Below, one piece after another: positions 49,537-62,677 of a stretch of 64,000 nt of DNA. Under the pieces are notes generated by a model that worked only from the letters and a program-made list of their open reading frames with translations, did no database searches and was not told the DNA's origin. Position 1 is the first letter of the stretch. Each line of letters opens with the position of its first letter. Source of the stretch: Serratia microhaemolytica. Its GTDB lineage: Bacteria; Pseudomonadota; Gammaproteobacteria; Enterobacterales; Enterobacteriaceae. The DNA lies in NCBI RefSeq assembly GCF_004011885.1, contig NZ_SBEF01000002.1:151664-215663 (forward strand), written 5' to 3'. The position numbers and the translations under genes were made by a program.

Positions 49537-51984
49537 CTACAATCTGACCGGTTTAATATGCCAAATCTGCTCGGCATACTCGCTGATGGTGCGGTCAGAA
49601 GAGAAATAGCCCATATTAGCGATGTTCAACACACTGCTACGTGTCCACTCATCTTGATCCGCGTAACGCTCATCTACCTGATCCTGGCAGTTGACATAAC
49701 TGCGGTAGTCAGCCAACAGTTGGTAGTAGTCTCCCAGGTTGACTAACGAATCAAACAGGTTGCGGTAGCGCTGCGGCTCTTCCGGGCTGAACACGCCGCT
49801 GGCAATCTGTGTTAGCACCTGATGCAGTTCCGCATCCTGCTCGAAATATTGCCGTGGGTTGTAACCGGTATTGCGTAGCGTGGTGACCTGCTCGGCACTG
49901 TTACCGAAGATAAAGATATTCTCCTCTCCAACATAGCCGCGCATCTCTACCGTGGCGCCATCCAGTGTGCCGATGGTTAAAGCACCATTTAACGCGAATT
50001 TCATATTGCTGGTGCCAGAAGCCTCAGTACCAGCCAGGGAAATCTGCTCTGAGAGGTCTGCCGCTGGGATGATCATTTGCGCCAGGCTGACACCATAGTT
50101 AGGAATAAACACCACTTTCAACTTGTCATGTACGCGTGGATCGTTATTGATCACTTTAGCAACGTCATTGATTAAACGGATAATCTGCTTCGCCGCGTGG
50201 TAAGCCGAAGCCGCTTTGCCAGCAAAAATAACTGCTCTGGGCAGATAATCACCCTCGGGATCTTCCAGCAGGCGGTTGTAGCGGGTGATGACATGCAGCA
50301 GATTGAGTAATTGGCGCTTATATTCATGAATACGTTTGATCTGTACATCAAACAGCGCCGCTGGGTTGAGTACCACATTCAGTTTTTGTGCAATGTAGAT
50401 CGCCAGGCGCTCTTTGTTCTGCCGTTTCGCATCGCGCACCGCTTGCAAGAAACTGGGGTAGTCAACATTCTCTTTTATTTCGCTTAGTTGAGTCAGGTTA
50501 GTACGCCAGTGCTGCCCAATACTGTCGTCGATCACTTTCGATAACGGTCGGTTTGCCAGCCCAAGCCAGCGGCGCGGTGTCACACCATTGGTCTTATTGC
50601 AGAAGCGCTCTGGAAACAGCGTAGCAAAATCGGCAAACAACGATTTCACCATCAACTCAGAGTGCAGCGCTGACACGCCATTGATCTTATGGCTGGCGAC
50701 TACCGCCAACCAGGCCATACGCACTCGACGCCCTTGAGTCTCGTCAATCAGTGACACTCGTGTCAGTAGCGCACGGTTATCAGGCTGTTGCTGCTTCACT
50801 TGGTTAAGAAAATGCTCATTGATCTCGAAGATTATCTGTAAGTGACGCGGCAAGATTTTGCCCAACATCTCCACCGGCCAGGTCTCTAACGCTTCGCTCA
50901 TCAAGGTGTGGTTGGTGTAGGAGAATATCTGTTCCACCTGCGCCCAAGCGTCTTGCCAGTTGAACTTGTGTTCGTCAATCAGCAGATGCATCAATTCTGG
51001 GATCGCTAATACCGGGTGAGTATCGTTAAGGTGAATGGCAACTTTATCGGCCAGATTGCTATAGCTTTTGTGCAACAGCCAGTGGCGATGCAGAATATCC
51101 TGCACGGTTGCCGAAACCAGAAAATACTCCTGTCGCAGACGTAACTCACGCCCGGAGTTAGTGGAATCATCCGGGTAGAGGACTCGCGAGACGTTCTCAG
51201 AGTGGTTTTTGTCTTCTACAGCAGCGAAATAGTCGCCCTGGTTGAATTTGCCGAGGTTAATTTCGTTACTGGCCTGCGCACTCCACAGCCGCAGTGTGGT
51301 GGTGGCGTTGGTATCAAAACCGGGGATCACCTGATCATAAGCGATGGCGATCACCTCTTCGGTCTCCAGCCAGCGCACTTTGGCGCCCTCTTGCTGCACA
51401 CGGCCGCCAAAACGCACTTTATAGCGCGTGTTGTGACGCGGAAATTCCCACGGGTTGCCATACTCCAGCCAATAGTCAGGTGACTCCATCTGCTGGCCGT
51501 TAACGATATTCTGTTGGAACATGCCATATTCGTAACGAATGCCATAACCGCGCCCTGGCAGTGCCAGGGTTGCCAGCGAATCCAGGAAGCAAGCCGCCAG
51601 CCGCCCGAGGCCGCCATTGCCGAGGCCGGGATCGTTCTCCTCCTCCAGCAGTTCACTTAACTTCAGCCCCATATCATCCAGCGCTTCTTCAATTTGCTGA
51701 TAGATGCCGAGTGATAGCAGTGCATTGGACAGCGTGCGCCCAAGCAGAAACTCCATCGAGAGGTAGTAAACCTGGCGTACATCTTGCGACAGTTGCGCAC
51801 GATTAGAGCGTAGCCAGCGTTCGACCATACGATCACGCACCGCAAACAGTACCGCATTCAGCCAGTCATGTTGGGTGGCAATCGCTGGGTCTTTGCCGAC
51901 AGTAAACATTAACTTGTAAGCAATTGAGTTTTTTAGTGCATTCACACTGATGGTAGGTGAGGTATAACTAAACGGGGGAGTCAT
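49537..51984 (-). CDS. glgP: Glycogen phosphorylase
   Basis: 815 residues, the E. coli length. It releases glucose 1-phosphate from glycogen ends, using pyridoxal phosphate. Conserved: [19 protein letters not shown] near residue 113, [16 protein letters not shown] near the C-terminus, and [19 protein letters not shown] near 655 holding the PLP lysine. Last gene of glgBXCAP; 20 bases after glgA. Confidence 0.97.
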   Translation of the reverse strand: MTPPFSYTSPTISVNALKNSIAYKLMFTVGKDPAIATQHDWLNAVLFAVRDRMVERWLRSNRAQLSQDVRQVYYLSMEFLLGRTLSNALLSLGIYQQIEEALDDMGLKLSELLEEENDPGLGNGGLGRLAACFLDSLATLALPGRGYGIRYEYGMFQQNIVNGQQMESPDYWLEYGNPWEFPRHNTRYKVRFGGRVQQEGAKVRWLETEEVIAIAYDQVIPGFDTNATTTLRLWSAQASNEINLGKFNQGDYFAAVEDKNHSENVSRVLYPDDSTNSGRELRLRQEYFLVSATVQDILHRHWLLHKSYSNLADKVAIHLNDTHPVLAIPELMHLLIDEHKFNWQDAWAQVEQIFSYTNHTLMSEALETWPVEMLGKILPRHLQIIFEINEHFLNQVKQQQPDNRALLTRVSLIDETQGRRVRMAWLAVVASHKINGVSALHSELMVKSLFADFATLFPERFCNKTNGVTPRRWLGLANRPLSKVIDDSIGQHWRTNLTQLSEIKENVDYPSFLQAVRDAKRQNKERLAIYIAQKLNVVLNPAALFDVQIKRIHEYKRQLLNLLHVITRYNRLLEDPEGDYLPRAVIFAGKAASAYHAAKQIIRLINDVAKVINNDPRVHDKLKVVFIPNYGVSLAQMIIPAADLSEQISLAGTEASGTSNMKFALNGALTIGTLDGATVEMRGYVGEENIFIFGNSAEQVTTLRNTGYNPRQYFEQDAELHQVLTQIASGVFSPEEPQRYRNLFDSLVNLGDYYQLLADYRSYVNCQDQVDERYADQDEWTRSSVLNIANMGYFSSDRTISEYAEQIWHIKPVRL

Positions 51985-52004
51985 AGTGGTTTATTCCCAG
52001 TTAA

Positions 52005-53441
52005 TTATGACAACAGACGCTGATAAAGCGACAAATAGCGCTGTGCGGCAATCTGCCAACCAAAATCGAGCCGCATCGCCTGGCGCTGGACATCGCGCCA
52101 CTGCTGTGGCCTGCGCCATAACACCAGCGCACGCCGGATCGCACTGCTCAGCGAAGCTGCATGACAGTCATCAAATACAAATCCACTGGCCGAGCCATCG
52201 GCCAAGTTCTCCAGTGAACAATCTGTCACTGTATCTGCCAGGCCACCGGTCCGGCGTACCAGCGGTAATGCGCCATATTTCAGCGCGTACAACTGGGTTA
52301 GGCCACAAGGCTCAAACCGGCTGGGCACCAACACCACATCGGCGGCGGCAAAAATACGGTGTGAATACGCTTCATCGTAGCCAATCTGGACATTGATCTG
52401 GCCAGGGTGTGCCGCCGCAGCGGCAACAAATGCCTGCTGCAACCCAGCATCGCCGGTGCCCAACACCACCAGTTGAGCGCCCTGTTCGCGCAATAGTGGT
52501 AACACCTCCAGCAGCAGATCAAGCCCCTTCTGGCTGGTCAAACGGCTCACCACGGCAAACAGCGGCCGTTTGGCCTCCACCTGCAATCCGAGTGTCTTTT
52601 GCAGATGCAGTTTGTTCTTAACCTTATTGGCAAGACGATCTGCATCATAACGGGCGATCAAATGGGCATCATGAGCCGGGTTCCAGATCTTTTCATCCAC
52701 GCCATTCAGAATGCCGGTAAGCCGACCTTGGTGTTGGCGCTGCTGCAATAAGCCCTCCATGCCGTAGCTAAATTGCGGCAGGGTGATCTCCTGGGCGTAG
52801 CGAGGGCTAACGGTGGTGATGTGATCAGCGTAGTACAGGCCGGCTTTGAGAAATGAGATCTGCTGGTAAAATTCAAGCCCTTCACGATCAAAAAATGCGT
52901 TTGGCAGCCACAGTTCCGCCAAATGATGCGCCGAAAATAGCCCCTGATAAGCCAGGTTGTGAATGGTAAACACCGAGCGTGCTGGGTGGCCATTAGCCGC
53001 CAGATAGGCACAACTTAACCCGGCGTGCCAGTCGTGAGCATGTAGCAGTGCTGGCCGCCAGTAGCGATCAAGCCCTTTGGCCAGTTCACAACCCAGCCAG
53101 CCCAGCAGTGCAAAACGACGATGGTTATCGCCATAGGCACACTGAGCATCGTCGTGATAGGGGCTACCTGGGCGATCATAGAGCCAGGGAGCATCAATCA
53201 GGTAGAGACCAACACCGTGATAGTCGCCGTAACGCAGCTTGACTGGTCCGGCAAACGAATCAACCTCTGCCACCAGTTCACTTTCCGTGACCGCCTGTCT
53301 GATCGCAGGAAATGCCGGTATCAGCAGGCGTACATCCGCACCGGCGGCGATTTGTGCCGCTGGCAGTGCTCCGGTGACATCCGCCAGCCCGCCGGTTTTC
53401 AGCAGCGGGAACATTTCAGAACATAGGTGCAAAACCTGCAT
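52005..53441 (-). CDS. glgA: Glycogen synthase (ADP-glucose)
   Basis: 478 residues (E. coli 477). A GT5 glycosyltransferase adding glucose from ADP-glucose to the alpha-1,4 chain. [13 protein letters not shown] near residue 15 is the ADP-glucose site, [14 protein letters not shown] near 125-140 and [10 protein letters not shown] near 157 follow. The C-terminal GT-B lobe shows [20 protein letters not shown] (about 300) and [20 protein letters not shown] (about 375). Located 49 bases after glgC. Confidence 0.97.
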   Translation of the reverse strand: MQVLHLCSEMFPLLKTGGLADVTGALPAAQIAAGADVRLLIPAFPAIRQAVTESELVAEVDSFAGPVKLRYGDYHGVGLYLIDAPWLYDRPGSPYHDDAQCAYGDNHRRFALLGWLGCELAKGLDRYWRPALLHAHDWHAGLSCAYLAANGHPARSVFTIHNLAYQGLFSAHHLAELWLPNAFFDREGLEFYQQISFLKAGLYYADHITTVSPRYAQEITLPQFSYGMEGLLQQRQHQGRLTGILNGVDEKIWNPAHDAHLIARYDADRLANKVKNKLHLQKTLGLQVEAKRPLFAVVSRLTSQKGLDLLLEVLPLLREQGAQLVVLGTGDAGLQQAFVAAAAAHPGQINVQIGYDEAYSHRIFAAADVVLVPSRFEPCGLTQLYALKYGALPLVRRTGGLADTVTDCSLENLADGSASGFVFDDCHAASLSSAIRRALVLWRRPQQWRDVQRQAMRLDFGWQIAAQRYLSLYQRLLS

Positions 53442-53490
53442 AGTGACTCCCGTTATTCAGCAACGCGTTATCGTTGATTACCACCGTTCA

Positions 53491-54768
53491 CTACAGCCGA
53501 GCAAGCATCTCGCGGGTAACCAGCACAATGCCCTGCTCTGAGCGGTAGAAGCGGCGGCTATCTAGCTCGGCATCCTCACCAATCACCATGCCATCCGGCA
53601 ATCGGCAGGCGCGATCAATGATGCAGCGCTGTAAACGGCAGCCACGTCCGACCACCACATCCGGCAGCAGTACCGAGCGATCAATATTGCAGACCGGGTT
53701 GACGCGCACGCGTGGGAATAGCACCGAATATTGCACCGAGGAGCCAGAGACGATGCTGCCACCAGCAACCAGTGAGTTCATCGCGACACCGTGGTTACCC
53801 TGGTGATCCTGCTCAAAGCGCGCCGGTGGCAGTGGTTCAATATGGGTACGGATCGGCCAGGCGCGATCGTACATATCCAGTTGTGGCTTAACGGCTGCCA
53901 GCTCCAGGTTGGCCTGCCAGTAGGCATCGAGTGTGCCGACATCACGCCAATAGGGCGGTTGCTCACCGTTTGAGGTGACACAGGAGAGGGTAAACGGGTG
54001 CGCCCAGGCCGCGCGCTGCGCGACGATGCGCGGGATCAGATCATTACCGAAATCATGACTGGAGTCGGCCAGCAGCATGTCCTCTTCCAGCAGTTGGTAG
54101 AGGTAGCTGGCGTTGAAGGCATAAACCCCCATGCTGGCCAATGACTGGCTTGGATCACCCGGCATTGCCGGTGGATCGGCCATTTTTTCATGAAAGTTGA
54201 TGATGCGTTGCTGCTCATCAATTTCCATCACGCCAAACGCGCTGGCCTGGCTGCGTGGCACCGGAATACAGGCGATGGTGCATTGCGCTCCTTTGCTGAC
54301 ATGGTCGATCAGCATCCGCGAGTAGTCCATTTTGTAGATATGATCACCGGCCAGGATCACCACATATTCCGCTTTGTAGCGGCGGATGATGTCCAGATTC
54401 TGGCAGACCGCATCAGCGGTGCCTTTGTACCAGTGTGCTGTGCCCTGGCGTTGTTGCGCCGGTAGCAGATCAACAAATTCGTTCATCTCCTCATTCAAAA
54501 ATGACCAGCCGCGCTGGATATGCTGTACCAGGCTGTGTGAGTGGTATTGGGTGATCACGCCAATCCGGCGAATACCGGAGTTGAGGCAGTTAGAGAGGGC
54601 AAAATCGATGATACGGAACTTGCCACCAAAATGTACTGCCGGTTTGGCGCGGTTGGCAGTGAGATCTTTCAGCCGAGTGCCTCGTCCACCCGCCAAGATT
54701 AACGCCACTGCTCTGTTGGGCAACTGGCGTGCCAACATCAGGGAAGTTTTATTGTCAAAACCAACCAT
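53491..54768 (-). CDS. glgC: Glucose-1-phosphate adenylyltransferase
   Basis: 425 residues (E. coli 431). It makes ADP-glucose, the committed and allosterically controlled step of glycogen synthesis (fructose 1,6-bisphosphate activates, AMP inhibits in relatives). Nucleotide-binding [17 protein letters not shown] near residue 20, the activator-site Lys in [20 protein letters not shown] near 38-57, [20 protein letters not shown] near 138, and a C-terminal beta-helix ending [17 protein letters not shown]. The last six or so residues of E. coli GlgC are missing. Lies 9 bases behind glgX. Confidence 0.97.
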   Translation of the reverse strand: MVGFDNKTSLMLARQLPNRAVALILAGGRGTRLKDLTANRAKPAVHFGGKFRIIDFALSNCLNSGIRRIGVITQYHSHSLVQHIQRGWSFLNEEMNEFVDLLPAQQRQGTAHWYKGTADAVCQNLDIIRRYKAEYVVILAGDHIYKMDYSRMLIDHVSKGAQCTIACIPVPRSQASAFGVMEIDEQQRIINFHEKMADPPAMPGDPSQSLASMGVYAFNASYLYQLLEEDMLLADSSHDFGNDLIPRIVAQRAAWAHPFTLSCVTSNGEQPPYWRDVGTLDAYWQANLELAAVKPQLDMYDRAWPIRTHIEPLPPARFEQDHQGNHGVAMNSLVAGGSIVSGSSVQYSVLFPRVRVNPVCNIDRSVLLPDVVVGRGCRLQRCIIDRACRLPDGMVIGEDAELDSRRFYRSEQGIVLVTREMLARL

Positions 54769-54777
54769 TGCTGACTC

Positions 54778-56769
54778 CTATTGATTGTCCTTTGCCAGCA
54801 CCGTAAGCGAACGCGCAGCTTGATACCAGGCAGGTAAAGAGAAACGGAAGTTCTGTGGCTGAGTAAACGGAGCCACGGTGTGCCAGTCACCGGTCGGCAG
54901 CGTCATCACCACTGCGTGCGCACTGGCATTGACCAGCACCAGCCAGTGTTGTGATAACAGGATTTGCAGGCAGCGCTCGCCCTGCTGCCACTCAGCAATA
55001 GTCAGTGCCTGCCCCTGTGCGTTTAACCACTGCACACTGCCATCACCCGGCTGCCACCAGCGCCCGCTCTGCAATGCTGGGATTTGTCGGCGTAGTTTGA
55101 TCAAGGCAGCGGTATACGCGGTGAGGGTTTGGTCAGCCTGCGACCAGTCAAGCCAAGTGGTTGGGTTATCCTGGCAATAGGCGTTGTTGTTGCCTTGCTG
55201 AGTGTGGCCATGTTCATCACCGGCCAGTAACATCGGCGTGCCTTGCGCTAACAGCAGTGTTGCCAGCAGCGCCTGCTGGCTGTGGCGGCGCTGCTGTAAA
55301 ATCTGTTCATCGGCCTGTAGCCCCTCAATGCCGTGGTTGTCACTGAAATTATGCTGGCAACCGTCGCGATCCTGCTCGCCATTGGCATGGTTATGTTTCT
55401 GGTTAAAGCTGACCAGATCACGTAGGGTAAAACCATCATGTGCGGTGATCAGGTTGATGCTGGCATAGGGCAAGCGCCCACGTTGATTGAAAATAGCGCT
55501 CGATGCCGCAAAACGCTGGGCAAACTGCCCTAATGAGCACTGACCTCGCAACCAGAAACGGCGCATGTCATCACGAAACTGATCGTTCCATTCCGCAAAG
55601 CGGCCTGGAAACGCGCCCAGTTGATAACCAGAGGGGCCAATATCCCACGGTTCAACGATCAGTTTGCAGCGTGCTAGCGTGTCGTCGGCTAGCATCGCCT
55701 CAAAGAGCGGTGCATCGCGCCGAAATTCCGGGGTGCGGCCAAGTACCGTGGCCAGATCGAAACGGAAACCATCAACATGGCACTGTTCCACCCAGAAGCG
55801 TAGACACTCGATCACCCAGGTGACGGTTGCGGCATGATCCAGCCGTAGCGTGTTGCCACAACCGGTGAAATTCTGGTAGTCGCCCTCAGCAGTGAGCCAG
55901 TAGTAGCTGCGATTATCAATCGCGCGCAGTGACAGCGTTGGCCCTTGTCGATCCAGCTCTGCCGTGTGGTTGAATACCAGATCCAGGATCACCTCAATAC
56001 CCGCTTTATGCAGCGCTTTTACCGCATCACGAAACTCAGTCAGCGTCTGCGGTACTTGGGCTGAGCTGCAATAACGCACATCCGGTGCATAAGGTGCCAG
56101 CAGGTTGTAACCCCAGTAATTGCTCAAGCCAAGCTGTTGTAAACGCGCTTCTGTGCTGTGCTGCTGGATCGGCAGTAACTCCAGTGTGGTGATGCCTAAG
56201 CGCTGAAAATAGTTGACCATCACTGGGTGACCCAAGGCGGCGAAACGGCCACGTATCGTGGCTGGCAATTCTGGGTGCAGTTGTGTTAAACCGCGAACAT
56301 GCGCCTCGTAGATAATGGTCTGTCGCCACGGAATAGCCGGTGGGCGATCATCTTGCCAGTCATAGCGCAGATCAACCACCACACACTTTGGCATCTGTGC
56401 TGCACTGTCCTGCCAATCTGGCTGCTGCTCACCACCATACAGCGCCGGGTGATCCGTGACCGCCCCTTCAACGGCATGTGCGGCCGGATCAAGCAGCAGT
56501 TTATTGGCGTTAAAGTAGTGGCCTCGCGCCGGATCAAACGGCCCGTGCAGCCGATAGCCATAACGTAGCCCCGGCTCTGCTGCCGGTAGATAGCCGTGCC
56601 AGATATCGCCACTGCGCGCGGGTAAAAATAGGCGTGTTTCATGCTGGTGTGCATCAAACAGGCACAATTCAACCGCGCTTGCCGCAGCAGAGAAGAGCGC
56701 GAAATTCACCCCATGACCATCGTAATAGGCACCGAGCGGTGCCGCTAAGCCAGGCATTAACTGCGTCAT
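54778..56769 (-). CDS. glgX: Glycogen debranching enzyme GlgX
   Basis: 663 residues (E. coli 657). It cleaves alpha-1,6 links of short limit-dextrin branches after GlgP action. N-terminal CBM48 ([20 protein letters not shown]), then the GH13 barrel with [22 protein letters not shown] (nucleophile Asp near 330), IVEPWDIG (acid Glu) and [20 protein letters not shown]. Its ATG overlaps the glgB stop by four bases (ATGA). Confidence 0.96.
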   Translation of the reverse strand: MTQLMPGLAAPLGAYYDGHGVNFALFSAAASAVELCLFDAHQHETRLFLPARSGDIWHGYLPAAEPGLRYGYRLHGPFDPARGHYFNANKLLLDPAAHAVEGAVTDHPALYGGEQQPDWQDSAAQMPKCVVVDLRYDWQDDRPPAIPWRQTIIYEAHVRGLTQLHPELPATIRGRFAALGHPVMVNYFQRLGITTLELLPIQQHSTEARLQQLGLSNYWGYNLLAPYAPDVRYCSSAQVPQTLTEFRDAVKALHKAGIEVILDLVFNHTAELDRQGPTLSLRAIDNRSYYWLTAEGDYQNFTGCGNTLRLDHAATVTWVIECLRFWVEQCHVDGFRFDLATVLGRTPEFRRDAPLFEAMLADDTLARCKLIVEPWDIGPSGYQLGAFPGRFAEWNDQFRDDMRRFWLRGQCSLGQFAQRFAASSAIFNQRGRLPYASINLITAHDGFTLRDLVSFNQKHNHANGEQDRDGCQHNFSDNHGIEGLQADEQILQQRRHSQQALLATLLLAQGTPMLLAGDEHGHTQQGNNNAYCQDNPTTWLDWSQADQTLTAYTAALIKLRRQIPALQSGRWWQPGDGSVQWLNAQGQALTIAEWQQGERCLQILLSQHWLVLVNASAHAVVMTLPTGDWHTVAPFTQPQNFRFSLPAWYQAARSLTVLAKDNQ

Positions 56770-58949
56770 TGCACCTCCCGTAACAGATAGACGGTAGCAA
56801 GTGGTGGTGCGACAACACAGATCGAGTGTTCTCGACCGTGGCTACTGACAGGCTCAGAGAGCACCCGACCTAAATTGCCGATATTGCTGCCGTGGTAGTA
56901 GTGGGAATCACTGTTGAGCAGTTCGCGGTAGCTGCCCGGCTGCGGAATGCCGATCCGGTAGTGGTAGCGCGGCACTGGCGTAAAATTAGAGACAGCAATC
57001 AACTGATTGCCTTGCGCATCATAGCGAGCGAAGACAAATACCGAGTTGTCGGCATCATCCACCACCAGCCACTCAAACCCGGCGGGCTGATAGTCGCACT
57101 GGTAGAGTGGCGGAGTCTGTTGGTAGCAGTGGTTGAGATCACGCACCCACCGTTGTACGCCATGATGCCAGTTATCCTCTGCTTCCAGCAGATGCCAATC
57201 CAGGCTGCTCTCTACATTCCACTCGCGCCCTTGGGCAAACTCGCCGCCCATAAACAGCAATTTCTTGCCCGGGTAGGCCCACATAAAACCGTAGTAAGCC
57301 CGTAAGTTGGCAAATTTTTGCCAGGCATCGCCCGGCATCCGATCAAGCAGGGAACCTTTGCCATGTACCACCTCATCGTGTGAAAGCGGTAACACAAAGT
57401 TCTCGCTGTAGGCGTACAACATGCCAAACGTCATCAAGCCGTGATGATATTTACGATGCACCGGATCATGCTGCATGTAGTTGAGGGTGTCGTGCATCCA
57501 GCCCAGATCCCACTTGTAGTGGAAACCCAAGCCGCCACTCTCTGGCGGCAGTGTCACGCCGGGGTAGTCGGTCGATTCTTCCGCCAGCATGACCGCTCCC
57601 GACCAGTGTTTGCCTATCGTTTGATTGGTGTAGCGCAGAAAAGAGATCGCTTCGAGATTCTCTTTGCCGCCGTAATAGTTGGGGATCCACTGCCCCTCGG
57701 CACGGCTGTAATCGCGGTAAAGCATTGACGCGACCGCATCGACACGCAGACCATCGATACCAAAGCGTTCCAACCAGTAAAGTGCATTACCCGCCAAGTA
57801 GTTGCGCACCTCGTGGCGGCCATAGTTGTAGATCAGTGTGTGCCAGTCAGGGTGAAAACCCTCGCGTGGGTCAGCATATTGGTAGAGTGCGCTGCCATCA
57901 AAGTTGGCCAGACCGTGCGCATCGCCAGGAAAGTGGCCAGGTACCCAGTCGAGGATGACATTAATGCCAGCTTGGTGCGCCGTGGCAACAAAATCACGGA
58001 ACTGTTCCGGTGTGCCAAAACGGCGGGTCGGCGCATATAGCCCTAGCGGCTGGTACCCCCAACTGCCATCAAAGGGATGTTCGTTAATCGGCAGCAGTTC
58101 AATATGGGTAAAGCCCATCTGCTTGACGTAGGGGATTAGCTGTTGTGCCAACTGCGTGTAGGTGAGCCATTGGTTATGTTCGCCACGTCGCCAGGAGCCG
58201 AGGTGCAGTTCGTAGATCGCTACCGGCCGATCACGCTGATTCGCCAGTGTGCGTTCAGCACTGTTGGTGACGATAGCCGGTAATTGAGCCACTACCGAGG
58301 CAGTTTCTGGCCGCATCTGTGTAGCAAAGGCGTAGGGATCAGCCTTTAACTGTAGGTTGCCATTGCAATCCAGCAGTTCATATTTGTACAGTTGGCCGAG
58401 CTGTACCCCAGGTAGAAAGAGTTCCCAGATGCCATTTTCCCGCCGTAGGCGCATCGGATGGCGTCGCCCGTCCCAGTAGTTGAACTCACCGACCACGGAA
58501 ACACGCCGCGCATTCGGTGCCCATAACGCAAAGCTGACGCCGTCAACGCCATCCAGTGTGCTGGGATGGGCGCCCAGTCGCTCATATGGCCGCAGATGGG
58601 TGCCTTCGGCCAGCAGCCAACTGTCAATATCCTGTAGCAGGGTGCCAAAACGGTAGGGATCGTCCAGCCGCTGCCGCTGCTGTTGCCATTGCACTTCAAA
58701 CTGATAACGGAAAGGGGTCTGATCTTGTGCGAATAGCACGCTAAAAAAACCCTGTGGATCATCACATTCCAGCGCCGCTCGTCGTTGCTCGCTGGCGCTG
58801 TCAATCAGCCAGACCTGTTCGGCACCGGGCAGCCAGGCACAAACCTGTAGCCCGTGCTTGGTAACATGCATACCCAGTAACGAGAAAGGATCGGCACATT
58901 GACCGTTAATTAACTGATTGATAAGAAAACGTTCAGGCAGTATAGACAT
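56766..58949 (-). CDS. glgB: 1,4-alpha-glucan branching enzyme
   Basis: 727 residues (E. coli 728). It forms alpha-1,6 branches in glycogen. N-terminal CBM48 domains contain [20 protein letters not shown] and [22 protein letters not shown]13 motifs: DWVPGHFP (about 334), [20 protein letters not shown] with nucleophile Asp near 400, [11 protein letters not shown] (acid Glu near 458) and [20 protein letters not shown] (about 524). First gene of the operon, so the promoter lies in the 587-base gap to its right. Confidence 0.97.
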   Translation of the reverse strand: MSILPERFLINQLINGQCADPFSLLGMHVTKHGLQVCAWLPGAEQVWLIDSASEQRRAALECDDPQGFFSVLFAQDQTPFRYQFEVQWQQQRQRLDDPYRFGTLLQDIDSWLLAEGTHLRPYERLGAHPSTLDGVDGVSFALWAPNARRVSVVGEFNYWDGRRHPMRLRRENGIWELFLPGVQLGQLYKYELLDCNGNLQLKADPYAFATQMRPETASVVAQLPAIVTNSAERTLANQRDRPVAIYELHLGSWRRGEHNQWLTYTQLAQQLIPYVKQMGFTHIELLPINEHPFDGSWGYQPLGLYAPTRRFGTPEQFRDFVATAHQAGINVILDWVPGHFPGDAHGLANFDGSALYQYADPREGFHPDWHTLIYNYGRHEVRNYLAGNALYWLERFGIDGLRVDAVASMLYRDYSRAEGQWIPNYYGGKENLEAISFLRYTNQTIGKHWSGAVMLAEESTDYPGVTLPPESGGLGFHYKWDLGWMHDTLNYMQHDPVHRKYHHGLMTFGMLYAYSENFVLPLSHDEVVHGKGSLLDRMPGDAWQKFANLRAYYGFMWAYPGKKLLFMGGEFAQGREWNVESSLDWHLLEAEDNWHHGVQRWVRDLNHCYQQTPPLYQCDYQPAGFEWLVVDDADNSVFVFARYDAQGNQLIAVSNFTPVPRYHYRIGIPQPGSYRELLNSDSHYYHGSNIGNLGRVLSEPVSSHGREHSICVVAPPLATVYLLREVQ

Positions 58950-59536
58950 GACATCATTCCTTTAATCGCAAACATGCCTTTTGACAGGTAACCAGTGATT
59001 AAAAAACAACCACAAACACCATTATTCAACAACGCAGCCAAATAAAGTGTGACATCGGCTAGTTTTTAAACGTTTTGAGTTTACTATTTAATCAGATGCA
59101 TATTTAATCAACGATGCTGTTCCTCTCAATATCGTGTTAATCTCGCGTTGCCAGAAAATCAGCGTAAGATCACTAACGTTTTTCACCAAAACCGGTAAAA
59201 AACGTTCATGCATTTGCCCTAACCAGAACATAAGGAACTTTTTTTCTATCAATAACGCGTGGTTTGTTTAAGCATAGACAACAGCGGAAAAAAGCAGGCG
59301 AGAAAAGCGAATATTTTTCCGGTTTACTATCAGATCAATAAAATATTCGGTTATTGGCGGTAGCGGGGCGAATTGCGGTGCGGTTGATTGCATGACTGGA
59401 TATTGAAAATTGAAATAAAACAACTACTTTATGTCAGTCACTTCTCTGGTGCCACGGGGGATTGCGAGAGGGCAATTTCTGCCCTCTCGGTTGGCGCGAT
59501 GGCATAAGCGCTAAGCGTCGACGTGCTTTTATGCCG
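58950..59536. other. 587-base gap between glgB and uvrA
   Basis: No gene. It contains the glgB leader, the shortened repeat copy C (59168-59220) and a perfect hairpin CGAGAGGGCA / TGCCCTCTCG (59465-59489, 5-base loop) that lies 48 bases after uvrA and probably ends its transcript. The stretch next to glgB is AT-rich. Confidence 0.5.
59168..59220 (+). repeat. Internally deleted copy C of the dispersed element
   Basis: GATCACTAACGTTTTTCACC matches one end of copy A (GATCAACAACGTTTTTTAACC type). It is followed within a few bases by TAAAAAACGTTCATG-CATTTGCCCT, which agrees with the other end of copy A at 24 of 25 positions. The two ends therefore sit back to back and can fold into a 13-base stem. 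This reads as the element with its middle removed. Confidence 0.6.
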
Positions 59537-62368
59537 TTACGATTTGCGCAATAGCGGTTTTAAAAAACGCGCGGTATGTGAAGTTTGACACTCGGCAACA
59601 CTCTCTGGTGTACCTGCGACCAGTATTTCTCCGCCACCGCTGCCACCTTCTGGGCCGAGATCAACAATCCAGTCTGCGGTTTTTATCACATCCAGATTAT
59701 GCTCAATCACCACGATGGTGTTGCCTTGGTCACGCAACTGATGCAGCACATCAAGCAGTTGCTGAATATCGGCAAAATGCAGGCCGGTGGTCGGCTCATC
59801 GAGGATATAGAGCGTTTGACCGGTGCCGCGTTTCGATAGCTCACGCGCCAGTTTAACCCGTTGCGCTTCGCCACCCGACAGCGTGGTGGCAGATTGTCCT
59901 AGCCGAATGTAGGAGAGGCCGACATCAATCAGCGTTTGTAGTTTACGCGCTAACGCAGGCACGGCAGCAAAGAAGTCATGCGCCTCTTCGATGGTCATCT
60001 CCAGCACTTCGTGGATATTTTTCCCTTTGTACTTCACTTCCAGTGTTTCGCGGTTGTAGCGCTTGCCACGGCACTGATCACAAGGTACGTAAATATCTGG
60101 CAAAAAGTGCATCTCCACTTTGATCACACCATCACCCTGGCAGGCCTCACAGCGCCCGCCTTTGACGTTAAAGCTGAAGCGGCCTGGTGTGTAGCCACGG
60201 CTACGCGCTTCCGGCACACCGGCAAACAGCTCTCGCACTGGCGTGAATAGCCCGGTGTAGGTTGCAGGGTTAGAGCGTGGCGTTCGGCCAATCGGGCTTT
60301 GATCGATGTCGATCACTTTATCAAAGTGCTCTAATCCGCTGATATCACGATATGGCGCTGGCTCTGCTAATGTCGCGCCGTTCAGTTGCCGCTGTGCCAG
60401 CGGGAATAGCGTGTCGTTGATCAGTGTTGATTTGCCGGAACCAGAAACGCCTGTGATGCAGGTCAATAACCCGACCGGCAGTGTCAGAGTGACATCTTTG
60501 AGGTTGTTGCCGCGTGCCCCAGTCAGCTTGAGTACTTTGCTCGGATCCGCCGCGATGCGTTGCGCTGGAATGGCGATCTGCCGCTGTCCTCCAAGGTATT
60601 GCCCAGTAAGCGACTCCGGTGCCGCGATAATCTGCTGCAATGTGCCTTGTGCCACGATCTGCCCACCATGTACTCCTGCGCCCGGGCCGATATCGAGGAT
60701 ATGATCGGCGGCACGGATAGCATCTTCGTCGTGTTCAACAACAATCACCGTGTTGCCCAAGTCACGCAGGTGGATCAAGGTCTCCAGCAAGCGTTCATTA
60801 TCACGCTGATGCAGGCCAATGGAAGGTTCATCAAGTACATACATCACACCAACCAACCCAGCACCAATTTGGCTCGCTAGGCGGATGCGCTGCGCTTCAC
60901 CACCGGAGAGTGTTTCAGCAGAGCGCGACAGTGACAGATAATTAAGGCCAACGTTGACCAGAAATTTCAGCCGATCACTGATCTCTTTCAGCACTTTTTC
61001 AGCAATCTTGGCGCGTTGCCCAGTCAGGTTAAGCTGCTGGAAAAATAGCATTGCCTGACCAATGCTGAGGTCTGAGATTTGCGGCAGTGTGGTGTTTTCC
61101 ACAAACACATTACGCGCCTCTTCACGTAGCCGCGTTCCTTGGCAGGAAGTACAGGTGCGGTTGCTGATAAATTTGGCCAACTCTTCACGCACGGCGCTGG
61201 ATTCGGTCTCTTTGTAGCGCCGTTCCATGTTGTGCAGCACCCCTTCAAACGGGTGGTGACGCAGCGTGGTATCACCGCGATCGTTAACATATCTGAATTC
61301 GATTTCTTCACGGCCAGAGCCATTCAACACAACCTGCTGGATACGCGCACTCAAGCTGTTGAATGGCGCTTCGATATCAAAATGATAGTGCTCTGCCAGT
61401 GAGCGCAACATCTGGAAATAGTAGAAATTGCGCCGATCCCAACCACGGATCGCACCGCCTGCCAGCGAAAGTTCCGGGTTTTGCACCACACGATCAGGAT
61501 CAAAAAACTGTTGTACCCCTAGACCATCACAAGTTGGGCAAGCCCCAGCCGGATTATTGAATGAGAACAGGCGCGGCTCCAGTTCACGCATACTGTAACC
61601 GCAGCTTGGGCAGGCGAAATTGGCGGAAAACAGCAGCTCTTGCGCTTTGTCGTCATCCATATCTGCCACTACCGCCGTACCACCAGAGAGTTCCAGTGCC
61701 GTTTCGAACGACTCTGCCAGCCGCTGCGCCAGATCATCACGCACTTTGAAGCGGTCAACCACCACTTCAATGGTGTGTTTTTTCTGTAATTCCAGTTTCG
61801 GTGGATCGGAAAGATCACACACCTCACCATCAATTCGCACTCGGATGTAGCCCTGTGCCGCCAGATTTTCCAGTGTCTTACTGTGTTCACCTTTGCGATC
61901 TTTCACCACGGGCGCCAGTAACATCAGGCGTTTTCCCTCCGGTTGGCTCAGGACGTTATCCACCATCTGGCTGACGGTCTGCGCTGCCAGTGGGATGTGG
62001 TGTGTCGGGCAGCGTGGCTCACCGACCCGGGCAAACAGCAGACGCAGATAGTCATGAATTTCCGTGATGGTGCCCACCGTCGAACGCGGGTTATGTGATG
62101 TTGACTTCTGTTCGATCGAGATCGCCGGGGACAGCCCTTCGATATGGTCAACATCCGGCTTTTCCATCAGCGAAAGAAATTGGCGCGCGTAGGCGGAAAG
62201 TGATTCAACATAGCGGCGCTGGCCTTCGGCATACAAGGTATCAAACGCCAGCGAAGACTTACCAGAGCCAGACAATCCAGTGACGACTATCAACTTATCA
62301 CGTGGGATAATCACATTGATATTCTTGAGGTTATGTGTGCGAGCACCGCGCACTTCGATATTATCCAT
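59537..62368 (-). CDS. uvrA: UvrABC excision nuclease subunit A
   Basis: 943 residues (E. coli 940). The start is the ATG at 62368 ([19 protein letters not shown]); ten upstream codons are open but not family-like. Damage-sensing ATPase of nucleotide excision repair. Two ABC modules: Walker [14 protein letters not shown] (about 31) and [13 protein letters not shown] (about 640); signatures [12 protein letters not shown] and [12 protein letters not shown]. Zinc modules [10 protein letters not shown]...CPTCDG (about 253-283) and CEACQGDGV...CDQCRG (about 740-765). Divergent from ssb with a shared LexA box. Confidence 0.98.
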   Translation of the reverse strand: MDNIEVRGARTHNLKNINVIIPRDKLIVVTGLSGSGKSSLAFDTLYAEGQRRYVESLSAYARQFLSLMEKPDVDHIEGLSPAISIEQKSTSHNPRSTVGTITEIHDYLRLLFARVGEPRCPTHHIPLAAQTVSQMVDNVLSQPEGKRLMLLAPVVKDRKGEHSKTLENLAAQGYIRVRIDGEVCDLSDPPKLELQKKHTIEVVVDRFKVRDDLAQRLAESFETALELSGGTAVVADMDDDKAQELLFSANFACPSCGYSMRELEPRLFSFNNPAGACPTCDGLGVQQFFDPDRVVQNPELSLAGGAIRGWDRRNFYYFQMLRSLAEHYHFDIEAPFNSLSARIQQVVLNGSGREEIEFRYVNDRGDTTLRHHPFEGVLHNMERRYKETESSAVREELAKFISNRTCTSCQGTRLREEARNVFVENTTLPQISDLSIGQAMLFFQQLNLTGQRAKIAEKVLKEISDRLKFLVNVGLNYLSLSRSAETLSGGEAQRIRLASQIGAGLVGVMYVLDEPSIGLHQRDNERLLETLIHLRDLGNTVIVVEHDEDAIRAADHILDIGPGAGVHGGQIVAQGTLQQIIAAPESLTGQYLGGQRQIAIPAQRIAADPSKVLKLTGARGNNLKDVTLTLPVGLLTCITGVSGSGKSTLINDTLFPLAQRQLNGATLAEPAPYRDISGLEHFDKVIDIDQSPIGRTPRSNPATYTGLFTPVRELFAGVPEARSRGYTPGRFSFNVKGGRCEACQGDGVIKVEMHFLPDIYVPCDQCRGKRYNRETLEVKYKGKNIHEVLEMTIEEAHDFFAAVPALARKLQTLIDVGLSYIRLGQSATTLSGGEAQRVKLARELSKRGTGQTLYILDEPTTGLHFADIQQLLDVLHQLRDQGNTIVVIEHNLDVIKTADWIVDLGPEGGSGGGEILVAGTPESVAECQTSHTARFLKPLLRKS

Positions 62369-62484
62369 TACACATCCCGTCTTGGAGAGACACCACACTT
62401 GTCAGACGTTTTTCAGCAGGGTTGGTGAGCCGTAGATAAAAAACGCCACTGCAATTACTAAACCAACAAGTATGACATAAAAAA

Positions 62485-62504
62485 AACTGAATGGATATCC
62501 AGTA
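62485..62504. promoter_or_regulatory. LexA (SOS) box between uvrA and ssb
   Basis: CTG-N10-CAG (62487-62502) extended to AACTG...CAGTA, close to TACTG(TA)5CAGTA. It lies 117 bases from uvrA and 174 from ssb, in the 309-base divergent gap where E. coli also has a shared SOS box. The gap (62369-62677) otherwise shows only leader sequence. Confidence 0.8.
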
Positions 62505-62677
62505 TATTGGTGCAACCGAGTCGGCAGGCTGAACCATTCTGAGAACTACTTCGCAGCTATAAACTCACTATCTGGCGTGCTACAATTGGTAGTTTGTACC
62601 CTTATGCGTTGAGGCTATAGCCCAGCAGTAATCCATAAGGGTATAGCTACGTATAATAACTTATCAGGAGATGGAAC

